Positions 15,939 through 23,609 are shown, counted from the stretch's first letter. The stretch is 36,026 bases of DNA from Bacteroidota bacterium (GCA_029262835.1 JAJCYQ010000057.1:1-36026); one strand, 5' to 3'. Made by a program: numbers and translations. The notes: a model not told the origin generated them from the sequence alone.

Positions 15939-16937
15939 TCAGAGAACCTGGAATCCGTGGGCATAGGGGTCGTCGTCGTCGATGAGGATGTTGTTGTATC
16001 CGGTAATGCGCGCCCAGCCGCCAATGCTGGGCACGATGGCGTCAAACTCCCCGACGCGGGCCAGGCGTTCCACCCGTCCTTCGAAAAGCGAGCCAATAAT
16101 GCTTTCGTGCACGAACATATCGCCCTCGGCGAGCTTGCCGAGCGCGGCCCACTGGGCCATGCGGCTCGACGTGCCCGTGCCGCACGGGCTGCGGTCAATG
16201 GCCTTGTCGCCGTAAAACACCGCGTTGCGGGCCGTGGCGCCTTCCACGGTCGGCGCGCCCGTCCAGAGGATGTGGCTGCACCCGCTGATCCGGCTGTCGA
16301 GAGGGTGTACGAACTCGCAGGCGGCGTTGAGCCGCTCCCGGATGACGCCGCTCATGCGAACGAGCTCGCCGGCCGTGAAATAGGCCATGTCCTGGAAATT
16401 CTCCTGCGCATCGATAATGGCGTAGAAATTGCCGCCGTAGGCGACGTCGATTGAAAGCAGGCCCAGGTCGGGACTCTCTATCGGAATACCGCTCCTGTAG
16501 AGGAACGAGGGAATGTTGACGAGGCGGACGCTGGCCACGCGCTCGCCGTCCATCTCGTAGTAGGCATCGACCCGTCCGGCGGGCGTCTCAAGCCGCAGCA
16601 GGCCGACTTCGGCAGGCTGTGCCAGATGCTCCTCAATGATCACCGTCACCGTGCCGATCGTGCCGTGCCCGCACATGGGCAAGCACCCGCTCGTTTCAAT
16701 GAACAGGATGCCGACGTCGCAGTCGCTGCGCGTGGGCTCGTAGAGGATGCTTCCCGACATCATGTCGTGCCCGCGCGGCTCGAACATCAGACCGCGCCGA
16801 ATCCAGTCGTATTCGGCCAGGAAATGGGCGCGGCGCTCGAGCATGGAGGCGCCTTCAAGCTTGGGCCCGCCTTCCACGACGACCCGGACGGGATTGCCGC
16901 AGGTGTGCGCATCTATACACGAAAAACGGCTTTTCAT
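15939..16937 (-). CDS. 4-hydroxyproline 2-epimerase (proline racemase family)
   Basis: 332 residues. Both catalytic cysteines of a two-base epimerase are present: Cys89 in PMCGHGTIG and Cys252 in DRSPCGTGTSSRMA. DAHTCGNPVRVVVEGGP at the start and MFEPRGHDMMSGS are typical of hydroxyproline epimerases. The reaction converts trans-4-hydroxy-L-proline to cis-4-hydroxy-D-proline at C2. Neighbours that act before or after it (FAD oxidase downstream, deaminase and GntR regulator upstream) strongly support hydroxyproline rather than proline as substrate. It is cytoplasmic, with no signal peptide. Gaps to the neighbours are about 32 bp each, so this is one operon. Confidence 0.93.
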   Translation of the reverse strand: MKSRFSCIDAHTCGNPVRVVVEGGPKLEGASMLERRAHFLAEYDWIRRGLMFEPRGHDMMSGSILYEPTRSDCDVGILFIETSGCLPMCGHGTIGTVTVIIEEHLAQPAEVGLLRLETPAGRVDAYYEMDGERVASVRLVNIPSFLYRSGIPIESPDLGLLSIDVAYGGNFYAIIDAQENFQDMAYFTAGELVRMSGVIRERLNAACEFVHPLDSRISGCSHILWTGAPTVEGATARNAVFYGDKAIDRSPCGTGTSSRMAQWAALGKLAEGDMFVHESIIGSLFEGRVERLARVGEFDAIVPSIGGWARITGYNNILIDDDDPYAHGFQVL

Positions 16938-16969
16938 TCGGGTCAGACCTCAGGGGAATTGGATCGGAG

Positions 16970-17647
16970 TCAGAAGTCGAGCGCCCGGCGCGTGAACGCG
17001 TCGAGGTAGTTTGAGAGGTCCCGGCTGGCGCGCTCGGCGGCTCCTTCGTTCCCATCGGCGACGGCGAGCAGCATGGCCGCGTGGAGCACGGCGCTCTCGA
17101 GCGCATCGTCCGCGTGGCGGTGCCGGAACCAAAAACGTCGGCTGTGGGCGTGCAGCGGCCGCACGGCATCCATCGCGAACGGATTTCGGGCGGCGCGTCC
17201 GAGCGCCTCGTCACATTGCCGGTCAAGCGCCATGAACTGCTCCGTGTCGTCCGCAGCCACGGCCTGCTGCATGAGCGCGGCGCACTCGCTCAGTTCGCTG
17301 CGATCCTGTGGCGTCGCGCGCCGGGCGGCCTGCCCGGCCAGGAGTTCGTCTAGCACGGCCCGCGTATCGAGCGCGTCGAGGTAGGCGAGCCCGTCAATCT
17401 CCGTAATCCGGATGCCGACGCGCGGCACAATGCGCACGAGGCGGTCGGCCTCCAGCCGCTGCAGCGCCTCGCGCACGGGCGTGCGCCCCAGCCCGACCTG
17501 TGCGGCCAGATCCTGTTCGCTGTGCGTCGACCCAGGCTCCAGGCGCAGCGTTACAATCTGCTCCTCGAGCCGGTCGTAGGCGCTGTCGGTTTTGGTCGGG
17601 AGGTCTGTCCGGGTAGATGCGTCCGTTGCGCTTTCCTGTGCATTCAC
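16970..17647 (-). CDS. GntR-family (FCD) transcriptional regulator of the hydroxyproline operon
   Basis: 225 residues if it starts at GTG 17647; no better in-frame start is visible and the frame continues upstream into the deaminase gene. The winged helix reads LEEQIVTLRLEPGSTHSEQDLAAQVGLGRTPVREALQRLE in pieces near residues 25-65, the classic GntR signature. An FCD effector domain follows, with ALDTRAVLDELLAGQAA, then DRQCDEALGRAARNPF and a His-rich HSRRFWFRHRHADD. In many FCD members a His sits where Asp of CDEAL is here, so metal binding may differ. Sitting inside the operon, it probably controls it in response to a hydroxyproline-derived ligand. The AT-rich palindrome at 18642-18673 is its likely operator. 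Confidence 0.88.
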   Translation of the reverse strand: MNAQESATDASTRTDLPTKTDSAYDRLEEQIVTLRLEPGSTHSEQDLAAQVGLGRTPVREALQRLEADRLVRIVPRVGIRITEIDGLAYLDALDTRAVLDELLAGQAARRATPQDRSELSECAALMQQAVAADDTEQFMALDRQCDEALGRAARNPFAMDAVRPLHAHSRRFWFRHRHADDALESAVLHAAMLLAVADGNEGAAERASRDLSNYLDAFTRRALDF

Positions 17648-17690
17648 GGGTTCATCGGTTTTGATTAAGACAAGGCTGGAAGGTGCGCCA

Positions 17691-18599
17691 TCATACGTAG
17701 TCCGATACGTCGGGGCGGTTGTCGAGTGCCGTGCGAATGACGTTTTCAACGTACGTCCGCTCCTCGCCAACAAGCGGGAGCCGGGGCGGGCGGACGTGCT
17801 CTGTGCCGAGGCCCACCATTTTCTCGGCCAGCTTGATGTTCTGTACGAGCTTGGCGTGCACGTCGAGGTCGAGGAGCGGCTTGAACCAGCGGTAAATATC
17901 ACGCGCTTCGGCGAGCCGTCCGGCCTGCACCAGGTTGTAGATGGCGACCGTTTCGCGCGGGAAGGCGCACACGAGACCCGCCACCCAGCCGACGGCGCCC
18001 GCCGCCAGGCTTTCAAGGGCGATGTTGTCAACACCCGTAAAAATCTGATACCTGTCGCCGCATGCATTGTATATGTCGGTCACGCGGCGCACATCGTCCG
18101 AGCTCTCCTTGAGCGCGACGAACATCTCTTCGTCGGCGAGCTCGGCGAACATCTCGGGCGTCGTATCGACCTTGTAGAGCACCGGATTATTGTAGATCAT
18201 GATGGGCTTGCCGCTGGCGCGCGCCACCGCCCGGAAGTGGACCATCGTTTCGCGGCGATCGCTCGCATAGAGCATGGCGGGCAGCACCATGAAGCCGTCC
18301 GCGCCATTGACCATGCCGTCCTCGACGGCCTGGCAGGCGCGCTGCGTCGTGGTTTCGGCGATTCCCATGAGGACCGGAACGCGGCCGTTCACGGCTTCGG
18401 CTACAATGCGCAGCACCTCCTGCTTCTCCTCGAACGAGAGCGAACCGTTCTCGCCGAGCGTACCCGTCACGACAATGCCGTGCACGCCGCCATCGAGCTG
18501 GGCTTCAACATGGCGCTCCATGGCGCCGTAGTCGAGCGAGAGATCTTCCTTGAACTTGGTGGTAATGGCGGGGAAAACCCCCTTCCAGGGTGTAGACAT
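17691..18599 (-). CDS. DapA-family 1-pyrroline-4-hydroxy-2-carboxylate deaminase
   Basis: 302 residues of the dihydrodipicolinate synthase/N-acetylneuraminate lyase family. The Schiff-base lysine is Lys164 in VALKESSDD, the helper tyrosine is Tyr136 in PIMIYNNPV, and the carboxylate-binding TGTLGEN is at 45-51. In the hydroxyproline pathway this enzyme deaminates and decarboxylates 1-pyrroline-4-hydroxy-2-carboxylate to 2-oxoglutarate semialdehyde. The following dehydrogenase step has no gene in this window. The role is assigned from the operon with epimerase and oxidase; without that context KDG-type or other DapA relatives would be possible. ATG 18599 is the first gene of the leftward operon, directly downstream of the palindromic control region. 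Confidence 0.88.
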   Translation of the reverse strand: MSTPWKGVFPAITTKFKEDLSLDYGAMERHVEAQLDGGVHGIVVTGTLGENGSLSFEEKQEVLRIVAEAVNGRVPVLMGIAETTTQRACQAVEDGMVNGADGFMVLPAMLYASDRRETMVHFRAVARASGKPIMIYNNPVLYKVDTTPEMFAELADEEMFVALKESSDDVRRVTDIYNACGDRYQIFTGVDNIALESLAAGAVGWVAGLVCAFPRETVAIYNLVQAGRLAEARDIYRWFKPLLDLDVHAKLVQNIKLAEKMVGLGTEHVRPPRLPLVGEERTYVENVIRTALDNRPDVSDYV

Positions 18600-18641
18600 G
18601 TGTTGAAGTGGCGTTTTTGAGGGATTCTGGGTGGTTTTTGC

Positions 18642-18673
18642 TGATATATCATAGATATATCTATAATATATCA
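18642..18673. promoter_or_regulatory. AT-rich palindromic control site of the hydroxyproline operon
   Basis: A perfect 14-bp palindrome ATAGATATATCTAT (18651-18664) is framed by TGATATAT (18642-18649) and ATATATCA (18666-18673), so the whole 32 bp is nearly symmetrical. It lies 43 bp upstream of the deaminase ATG and overlaps the stop codon of the ATPase gene. Its AT-rich run stands out in G+C-rich surroundings. It is a good candidate for GntR binding and/or the core promoter. Confidence 0.55.
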
Positions 18674-20143
18674 GTCCTCCGCGTTGGATGCAATCGGAAT
18701 CATGTTGGCACGTTGACGACCCGGTATCACGTTGTACCCGACGGAGAAACAGTAGACGCTGGCAGGAATGAACAACAACTCAATCCCCCGCCGCCGAACG
18801 CTACGACGCTTTGTTTTGGACGTGATTACAACGCGATCAAGCCCGTTCTGCAGAGCAAAGTCTACGTACCGGTCACATTCTTCAGGGCGATCAGCGAATC
18901 GATCCGTCCATTTGAATTCGGTAACCCAGGCTACCTGCTGCCTCGCATCCAGACACACGAGGTCCAGTTCGCCTGCCTTCCATCGTGCGTAGTAAAGCGG
19001 GGTATGGGGCTCGTGAAACCACTGGGAGAATGCGGCCGTCTCTACAAGGTCTCCGGCCGCCTCGTCAGATTCAATAATTGGCGCAAAGAGCGCGGACCGC
19101 ATGGACGGGTTGGCCAGATAGACCTTGAAGTAGTTCTGCCTTCTGAACCGCTTCGCGTTCTGGTCTACGCGATGGATGATCTTGATCAGAAACGCGGCTT
19201 CGAGGTATTCGATGTATCGCTTGATGGTATTCTTGGCAACCCCGGAGTTTTGCGACAAGCCCTCAAGTGACACTTCCTGGGCCGTATTGAATGCCAGGGT
19301 TGAGAACAGGTAGTTCAACTCCTGTATGTCTCGAATGCCGTACAGACTGGGCAAGTCTCTCAGGAGCACCTTGTCCACGATGTCGCTCTTGATGAACCGC
19401 GCCATGTCCTCCCGGATGGCGCTGGAAAGAACCACCTCTGGATATCCGCCAAAGTTGATGTAATCGACGAAGTGCGCATTCAATGCTTCGAGATCTGATG
19501 AGGCAAAATAGCCATCTGCTTCCTCGTCACGATCCGTGTCAACAAGGTCAGGTCTTCCAACGAGGACCAGGAATTCGTAAAAGGTCAAGGGAGGGAGGAA
19601 GAAGTCGGTAAAACGCCCTGCGCCACTTTCAGTAGACTGCATGCGGAGGGCCGCTGCCGCGGACCCAGATGCAACGATCTGTACGTTCTGTTGACTGTCG
19701 ACGATTGCCTTGAGGTACTTCTCCCAGTCTCGGAGATACTGAATCTCATCGAAGAAGACATACTGCAGGCTTCCATCTTCCGGTTGAGCCGTTGTCCGGT
19801 ACAGTTTCACGAAGCTGTCGAGGTCCAGCCCGGTGTAGATGGGATGATCTACTGATATATAACAGATACGGCGAGGCGAAACTCCGGAAGCGATGAGTCT
19901 GGAAACGGCGTGATGGATCATGACCGTCTTCCCGACGCGTCTCGGGCCCATCAGAACCACAGCCCGATTGACCTCTGACTTCTCGACGAATGGATAAAAC
20001 AGATCGAGGTACGGCCTCGGAGTGAGCTTCCGGAGCCCCTCCTGGACGTCACCGGATGCCCACCAGGGATTCTCGGTTTCCAAACGGGTCCGAATCTGTA
20101 TTTCTGATATCCCACGCATGCGTGTATTTGCATCTTGAATCAA
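18671..20143 (-). CDS. AAA_14/DUF4143 ATPase
   Basis: 490 residues. Walker A is GPRRVGKT (66-73), Walker B is YVFFDEIQYL, and a sensor-like ASGSAAAAL follows, as in the AAA_14 family. The C-terminal DUF4143 part includes INFGGYPEVVLS, the winged-helix-like LSQNSGVAKNTIKRYIEYLEAAFLIKII and an endonuclease-like fold end with GELDLVCLD ... VTEFKWTDR. The ELD...EFK spacing recalls PD-(D/E)xK nucleases, though activity is unproven. Such ATPases are widespread, often strain-specific, and of unknown function; some are thought mobile or defence-linked. It is less G+C-rich by eye than the hydroxyproline genes, which suggests transfer. ATG 20143 or the ATG eight codons on (20119) are possible starts. 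Confidence 0.88.
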   Translation of the reverse strand: MIQDANTRMRGISEIQIRTRLETENPWWASGDVQEGLRKLTPRPYLDLFYPFVEKSEVNRAVVLMGPRRVGKTVMIHHAVSRLIASGVSPRRICYISVDHPIYTGLDLDSFVKLYRTTAQPEDGSLQYVFFDEIQYLRDWEKYLKAIVDSQQNVQIVASGSAAAALRMQSTESGAGRFTDFFLPPLTFYEFLVLVGRPDLVDTDRDEEADGYFASSDLEALNAHFVDYINFGGYPEVVLSSAIREDMARFIKSDIVDKVLLRDLPSLYGIRDIQELNYLFSTLAFNTAQEVSLEGLSQNSGVAKNTIKRYIEYLEAAFLIKIIHRVDQNAKRFRRQNYFKVYLANPSMRSALFAPIIESDEAAGDLVETAAFSQWFHEPHTPLYYARWKAGELDLVCLDARQQVAWVTEFKWTDRFADRPEECDRYVDFALQNGLDRVVITSKTKRRSVRRRGIELLFIPASVYCFSVGYNVIPGRQRANMIPIASNAED

Positions 20144-20404
20144 CGTACTGACTCAAGGTAACATGTTGGTCGCTTAAGATCAACATGATGATCTTGATAG
20201 GGTACTGGAACGCCATCTGCTGCACGGTTGTGAAAGTCAGCCGGAACGGCGCAGGCTGAGCCTTCAAAACCTGGGTAGTTGATATATGCGCTTCTGACAG
20301 GTCCGCCAAGGAAGCAAGCTCAGGTTTCAAAGTCTGAAGGATGAGCCTGCGTCTTTGGCCCACCCTCGCCAGCGCGATATGTTGCTGCTTCGATTTATAC
20401 AGGC
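20144..20404. other. Gap between ATPase and amidohydrolase genes, with imperfect palindrome
   Basis: 261 bp without a convincing gene. AAGATCAACATGATGATCTT at 20176-20195 is a 20-bp palindrome with two symmetric mismatches, 33 bp upstream of the ATPase start, and could be a regulator site for it. Confidence 0.4.
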
Positions 20405-21694
20405 TCATCTTTCATGGGCCTGCCCATCTCGTGCATACCACGCCTCAATCTCCGCGAGGCGGGTGTCGATCTCGGAGCGGGGCACGAAGCGGCCGCGAAG
20501 CATGACGCCTTCGATGGCATCGATGGCGCGGATGTCTTCGAGCGGGTTGGCAGCCAGAAGAACGAGGTCGGCGCGGTGGCCTTCGGCGACGAGGCCGAAG
20601 GTGTCGTTGTCCTTGAAATAGCGGCCGACATCGCGCGTTCCGGATACCAGGACCTCGTAGGGGGTCATGCCGGCCCGCACCATGTAGGCGACTTCGCGGT
20701 GGAGAGAAAAGCCGGGAATGGAGAACTGCTGCGGGGCGTCGGTGCCCATCAGGATGGGCACGCCGCCATCGGAAAGCGCCTTCAGGATGATTTTGCGGTT
20801 TTCGGCCATCTGCTGACCACTCGGCGGGGCGTTTTCGAGGCGCGTGCGGTAGGCCCGCGTCCACGCGGCGACGTTTTGCGGCGAGGTGTACCGGAGCTCG
20901 GGCCTCGCTCTCATTTCGTCGAGCGATGCAACGCCCAGGAAGAGCTCCCAAAGCACGCTCGTCGGGACAATCCAGGCGCCCGCCTCGCGGGTTTTTTCGA
21001 CGATCGCGCGGAGATCGGCCGCGTCCGGCGGACCGTCCGTGCCGAGGTGCGCGCCGAATCCATCCATATGATCGAACGTCTCCTGACCGGTCTCCAGTGC
21101 GTGCAGGAGGCCGACATCCTGGGGCACGTGCCCGCCGAACCGGATGCCGAGGCGGGCCGCTTCGTCCGCCATGGCGTCGTAGACGCCCCGCGAAAGGCCC
21201 GGGTGGACTTTGAGAAGATCCCACCCTTCAGCGACCTGCGTGCGCACACGGGCTCGGGCCTCCTCGGGGGTCTGGACGGTCTGGCCCGAGAAGCTGGGAC
21301 CTGCCAGGTAGAGCATGGGCGAGAGAAGCTGTCCCGTGCGCACCTCTTCCCTCAGCTCGAGTTGTCCGGGCCATCCCAGCATGCCGCGGACGGTCGTAAT
21401 GCCGTTGGCCGCATAGAGAAAGAGCACGGCTTCGATTTCTTCCCGGGGCTGGGTAGGGGGTGGAATGTGCCCATGCATCTCGGCCAGCCCCGGCATAAGC
21501 CACATCCCCGACCCATCAATGACCGTTGCTCCAGCGGGCACGTCGACCTCGGAAGTGGGTCCGACCGCCACGATCCGGTCGCCGTCCACGATGACCGTAT
21601 GGCGCGGAAGTACGCGCTCGCTGTCCATGGGCAGCACATTCACGTTCACAAACGCGGTCACAGCCGCCAGAAAAGTCAGTAGAAGAGGCATCAT
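20405..21694 (-). CDS. Exported COG1228 amidohydrolase, prolidase/imidazolonepropionase-like
   Basis: 429 residues. The hydrophobic N-terminus (MMPLLLTFLAAVTAFV) suggests export. All binuclear-metal ligands of the amidohydrolase superfamily are present: MHGH (His74, His76), the lysine to be carboxylated in LLKVHPGLS (Lys162), GGHVPQD (His189), FDHMDG (His209) and MGTDAP (Asp319). This is the imidazolonepropionase-like group that contains Xaa-Pro and Xaa-Arg/Lys dipeptidases. Given the adjacent hydroxyproline genes, cleavage of Xaa-Pro or Xaa-Hyp dipeptides in the periplasm is attractive, but family members have many substrates. It is transcribed divergently from the 3-hydroxyproline dehydratase gene with 87 bp between starts. 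Confidence 0.85.
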   Translation of the reverse strand: MMPLLLTFLAAVTAFVNVNVLPMDSERVLPRHTVIVDGDRIVAVGPTSEVDVPAGATVIDGSGMWLMPGLAEMHGHIPPPTQPREEIEAVLFLYAANGITTVRGMLGWPGQLELREEVRTGQLLSPMLYLAGPSFSGQTVQTPEEARARVRTQVAEGWDLLKVHPGLSRGVYDAMADEAARLGIRFGGHVPQDVGLLHALETGQETFDHMDGFGAHLGTDGPPDAADLRAIVEKTREAGAWIVPTSVLWELFLGVASLDEMRARPELRYTSPQNVAAWTRAYRTRLENAPPSGQQMAENRKIILKALSDGGVPILMGTDAPQQFSIPGFSLHREVAYMVRAGMTPYEVLVSGTRDVGRYFKDNDTFGLVAEGHRADLVLLAANPLEDIRAIDAIEGVMLRGRFVPRSEIDTRLAEIEAWYARDGQAHER

Positions 21695-21705
21695 GATGTT
21701 GCTGC

Positions 21706-21718
21706 AATGTGTTACATT
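21706..21718. promoter_or_regulatory. Short inverted repeat AATGT-GTT-ACATT between divergent genes
   Basis: Perfect 5-bp arms in the 87-bp space shared by the amidohydrolase and 3-hydroxyproline dehydratase promoters. This is a weak operator candidate; short repeats of this size also arise by chance. Confidence 0.25.
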
Positions 21719-21781
21719 TCCATTTGAACCCGACCCGCAAGATCATGCTTTTTGGTGAATGGTGCGCACACGTTTCGGCTC

Positions 21782-22933
21782 ATGACCTCGCCTGAACGCA
21801 TTACCGTCGTTGATGCCCACACGGAGGGCGAGCCGCTGCGCGTCATAACGGGCGGGTATCCGCAGCCAAGCGGCGAGACGGTACTGGAGCGCCGCCGCTA
21901 TGCAAAGGCGCATCTGGACCGCTACCGCACGGCGCTCATGTACGAGCCCCGGGGGCACGCGGACATGTACGGCTGCCTGATCATGCCGCCCGTGTCGGCA
22001 ACGGCGCATTTCTCGGTACTTTTCCTGCACAACGAGGGGTACTCGACCATGTGCGGGCACGGTATTCTGGGCGTTACGCGCGTCGTGCTGGAGGAAATTC
22101 TGGGAGATGCGGCGCACGGCGTGGAGGCCACCGCGCGCGGCCGGGTGGACCACGCGCTGGACGCGAGGCACGCCATTCGGGATCTTGCGCCAGCGGCATC
22201 GTGTCCGGACGGCGATGTCGAGGTTCGGATAGATACGCCGGCGGGTCTTGTAACGGCCCGCGCGGCGGTCGCGGCCGGGCGCGTACATACCATCCGGTTC
22301 AGAAACGTGGCCTCGTGGGCCGCGGCGCTGGACGCCGAAGTTGATGTACCGGGACTCGGCCGCGTGCGGTACGACATCGGGTACGGCGGCGCGTTTTATG
22401 CGTTTGTCGACGCCGAGCCGCTTGGTCTCACGCTTACGCCGCCGCATGCGCGGCAGCTGATTGACGCCGGCATGCGCATAAAACGCGCCGTCATGCGGGC
22501 CCATCCACTCACGCATCCGGAGTCCGAGGACCTGGCGTTCCTCTACGGTACTATTTTCACGGGGCCGCCCGCGCGCGCCGAGAACCATTCGCGGCATGTC
22601 TGCATTTTCGCCGAGGGCGAGCTCGATCGCAGCCCGACAGGAACAGGCGTGAGCGCGCGGGCGGCCCTGCTCGCCGCGCGGGGCGCGCTCCAGGTGGATC
22701 GAGGGGCGCACGATGCGCCGACGAGCGTATCGATAGAAAGCATTCTCGGGACGACCTTCACCGTCCGGATTGTGGATGCGGCAGGCGGTGATGGCGGTGC
22801 GCGTGAGGCGGGCGGCGCGTGTCCTGCGAACGCTGTTATTCCCGAAGTCGGTGGCCGCGCGTACATTACGGGTCATTCGACGCTGCTTCTGGATGCGAAC
22901 GATCCGCTTCGTGACGGTTTTCTGATCCGATGA
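21782..22933 (+). CDS. trans-3-hydroxy-L-proline dehydratase (proline racemase family)
   Basis: 383 residues of the proline racemase fold. The first catalytic cysteine is kept (Cys91 in STMCGHG), but the second is a threonine (Thr286 in DRSPTGTGVSARAAL). This Cys/Thr pair marks trans-3-hydroxy-L-proline dehydratases such as human L3HYPDH, which form 1-pyrroline-2-carboxylate, rather than epimerases. The N-terminus DAHTEGEPLRV also fits. There are unusual insertions around residues 108-145 and in the C-terminal part (GGDGGAREAGG). I use the ATG at 21782; TTG 21752 and GTG 21755 would add ten or nine residues. A reductase giving proline from the product would be expected elsewhere. The downstream membrane-protein gene begins 36 bp later. 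Confidence 0.88.
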   Translation: MTSPERITVVDAHTEGEPLRVITGGYPQPSGETVLERRRYAKAHLDRYRTALMYEPRGHADMYGCLIMPPVSATAHFSVLFLHNEGYSTMCGHGILGVTRVVLEEILGDAAHGVEATARGRVDHALDARHAIRDLAPAASCPDGDVEVRIDTPAGLVTARAAVAAGRVHTIRFRNVASWAAALDAEVDVPGLGRVRYDIGYGGAFYAFVDAEPLGLTLTPPHARQLIDAGMRIKRAVMRAHPLTHPESEDLAFLYGTIFTGPPARAENHSRHVCIFAEGELDRSPTGTGVSARAALLAARGALQVDRGAHDAPTSVSIESILGTTFTVRIVDAAGGDGGAREAGGACPANAVIPEVGGRAYITGHSTLLLDANDPLRDGFLIR

Positions 22934-22969
22934 CACGACATCTGACACGGCGATGACCGGACTTCCGAC

Positions 22970-23572
22970 ATGACGACGCTCGATGCGCTCGACATCGTGG
23001 GCACGTTCGTGTTCGCGGTCGCTGGAGGGTTCCGGGCGACGCGTCACAACCTGGATCTGCTCGGCGTCATGGTGCTCGCCGTGGCGACGGGGGTCGGGGG
23101 CGGGATGATCCGCGACATGCTGCTCGGCGCGACGCCCGTGGCGGCGCTCGAGAGTGAGCTTTACCTGGGCGTGTGCCTCATTGGCGGCGGCGTGGCGTTT
23201 GTGGCGTCATCGCGCGTCGCAACCGAGTGGAACCGGGTCATGATTGCCGATGCCGTCGGGCTCGGCGTGTTCGCGGCCATCGGGGCGATGAAGGCGCTCG
23301 CGTTCGGTCTCGGTCCTATTGGCGTCATGATGATGGCGGCGCTTACGGCTACGGGCGGCGGCGCCGTCCGCGATGTGCTTGTGCGAGAAGTCCCGGCCGT
23401 TGTCCGCCACGATTTTTACGCGACGGCCGCGCTTATCGGCGCCGCCGCCCTTCTGGGGGCCGAAGCCGCTGGCTTCGGCCCCACCTTCCAGATATGGACC
23501 GCCATTGTCGTCACCTCGGGGCTCCGTTTCTACGCCATGTTCCACGGCGTGGATTTGCCGAGGGCCCGCTGA
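22970..23572 (+). CDS. TRIC / UPF0126 (glycine transporter family) membrane protein
   Basis: 200 residues, seven predicted helices made of two similar halves. Each half has a Gly-rich motif: TGVGGGMIRDMLLG in the first and TATGGGAVRDVLV in the second. These are hallmarks of the UPF0126/trimeric intracellular cation channel family (E. coli YicG/YadS). Bacterial members are named TRIC channels by structure and a glycine transporter domain in Pfam. Co-directional and 36 bp after the 3-hydroxyproline dehydratase, it may move an amino acid such as glycine or a hydroxyproline product, or balance ions during uptake. That role is inference from context. Confidence 0.85.
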   Translation: MTTLDALDIVGTFVFAVAGGFRATRHNLDLLGVMVLAVATGVGGGMIRDMLLGATPVAALESELYLGVCLIGGGVAFVASSRVATEWNRVMIADAVGLGVFAAIGAMKALAFGLGPIGVMMMAALTATGGGAVRDVLVREVPAVVRHDFYATAALIGAAALLGAEAAGFGPTFQIWTAIVVTSGLRFYAMFHGVDLPRAR

Positions 23573-23576
23573 ACCC

Positions 23577-23594
23577 GGGCCTGGCAACAGGCCC
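23577..23594 (+). promoter_or_regulatory. GCAA-tetraloop hairpin upstream of cutC
   Basis: GGGCCTG and CAGGCCC form a 7-bp stem closed by the GNRA-type loop GCAA. It lies between the membrane-protein stop and the CutC start, 15 bp before the ATG. No T-run follows, so it is more likely an RNA stability or translation element than a terminator. Confidence 0.45.
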
Positions 23595-23609
23595 TGAACA
23601 CCAATTCCC

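Noticed and set aside
20049-20408. 119-codon leftward frame whose ATG overlaps the amidohydrolase stop
   Set aside because: It runs 95 bp into the well-conserved N-terminus of the ATPase, has no recognisable family features, and its composition is not clearly coding.
20414-21682. 422-codon rightward frame opposite the amidohydrolase
   Set aside because: Antisense shadow; the minus-strand frame has all metal ligands and a signal peptide.
21743-23047. 434-codon leftward frame opposite the 3-hydroxyproline dehydratase
   Set aside because: Arg-rich antisense shadow with no domain; the plus-strand protein is clearly conserved.
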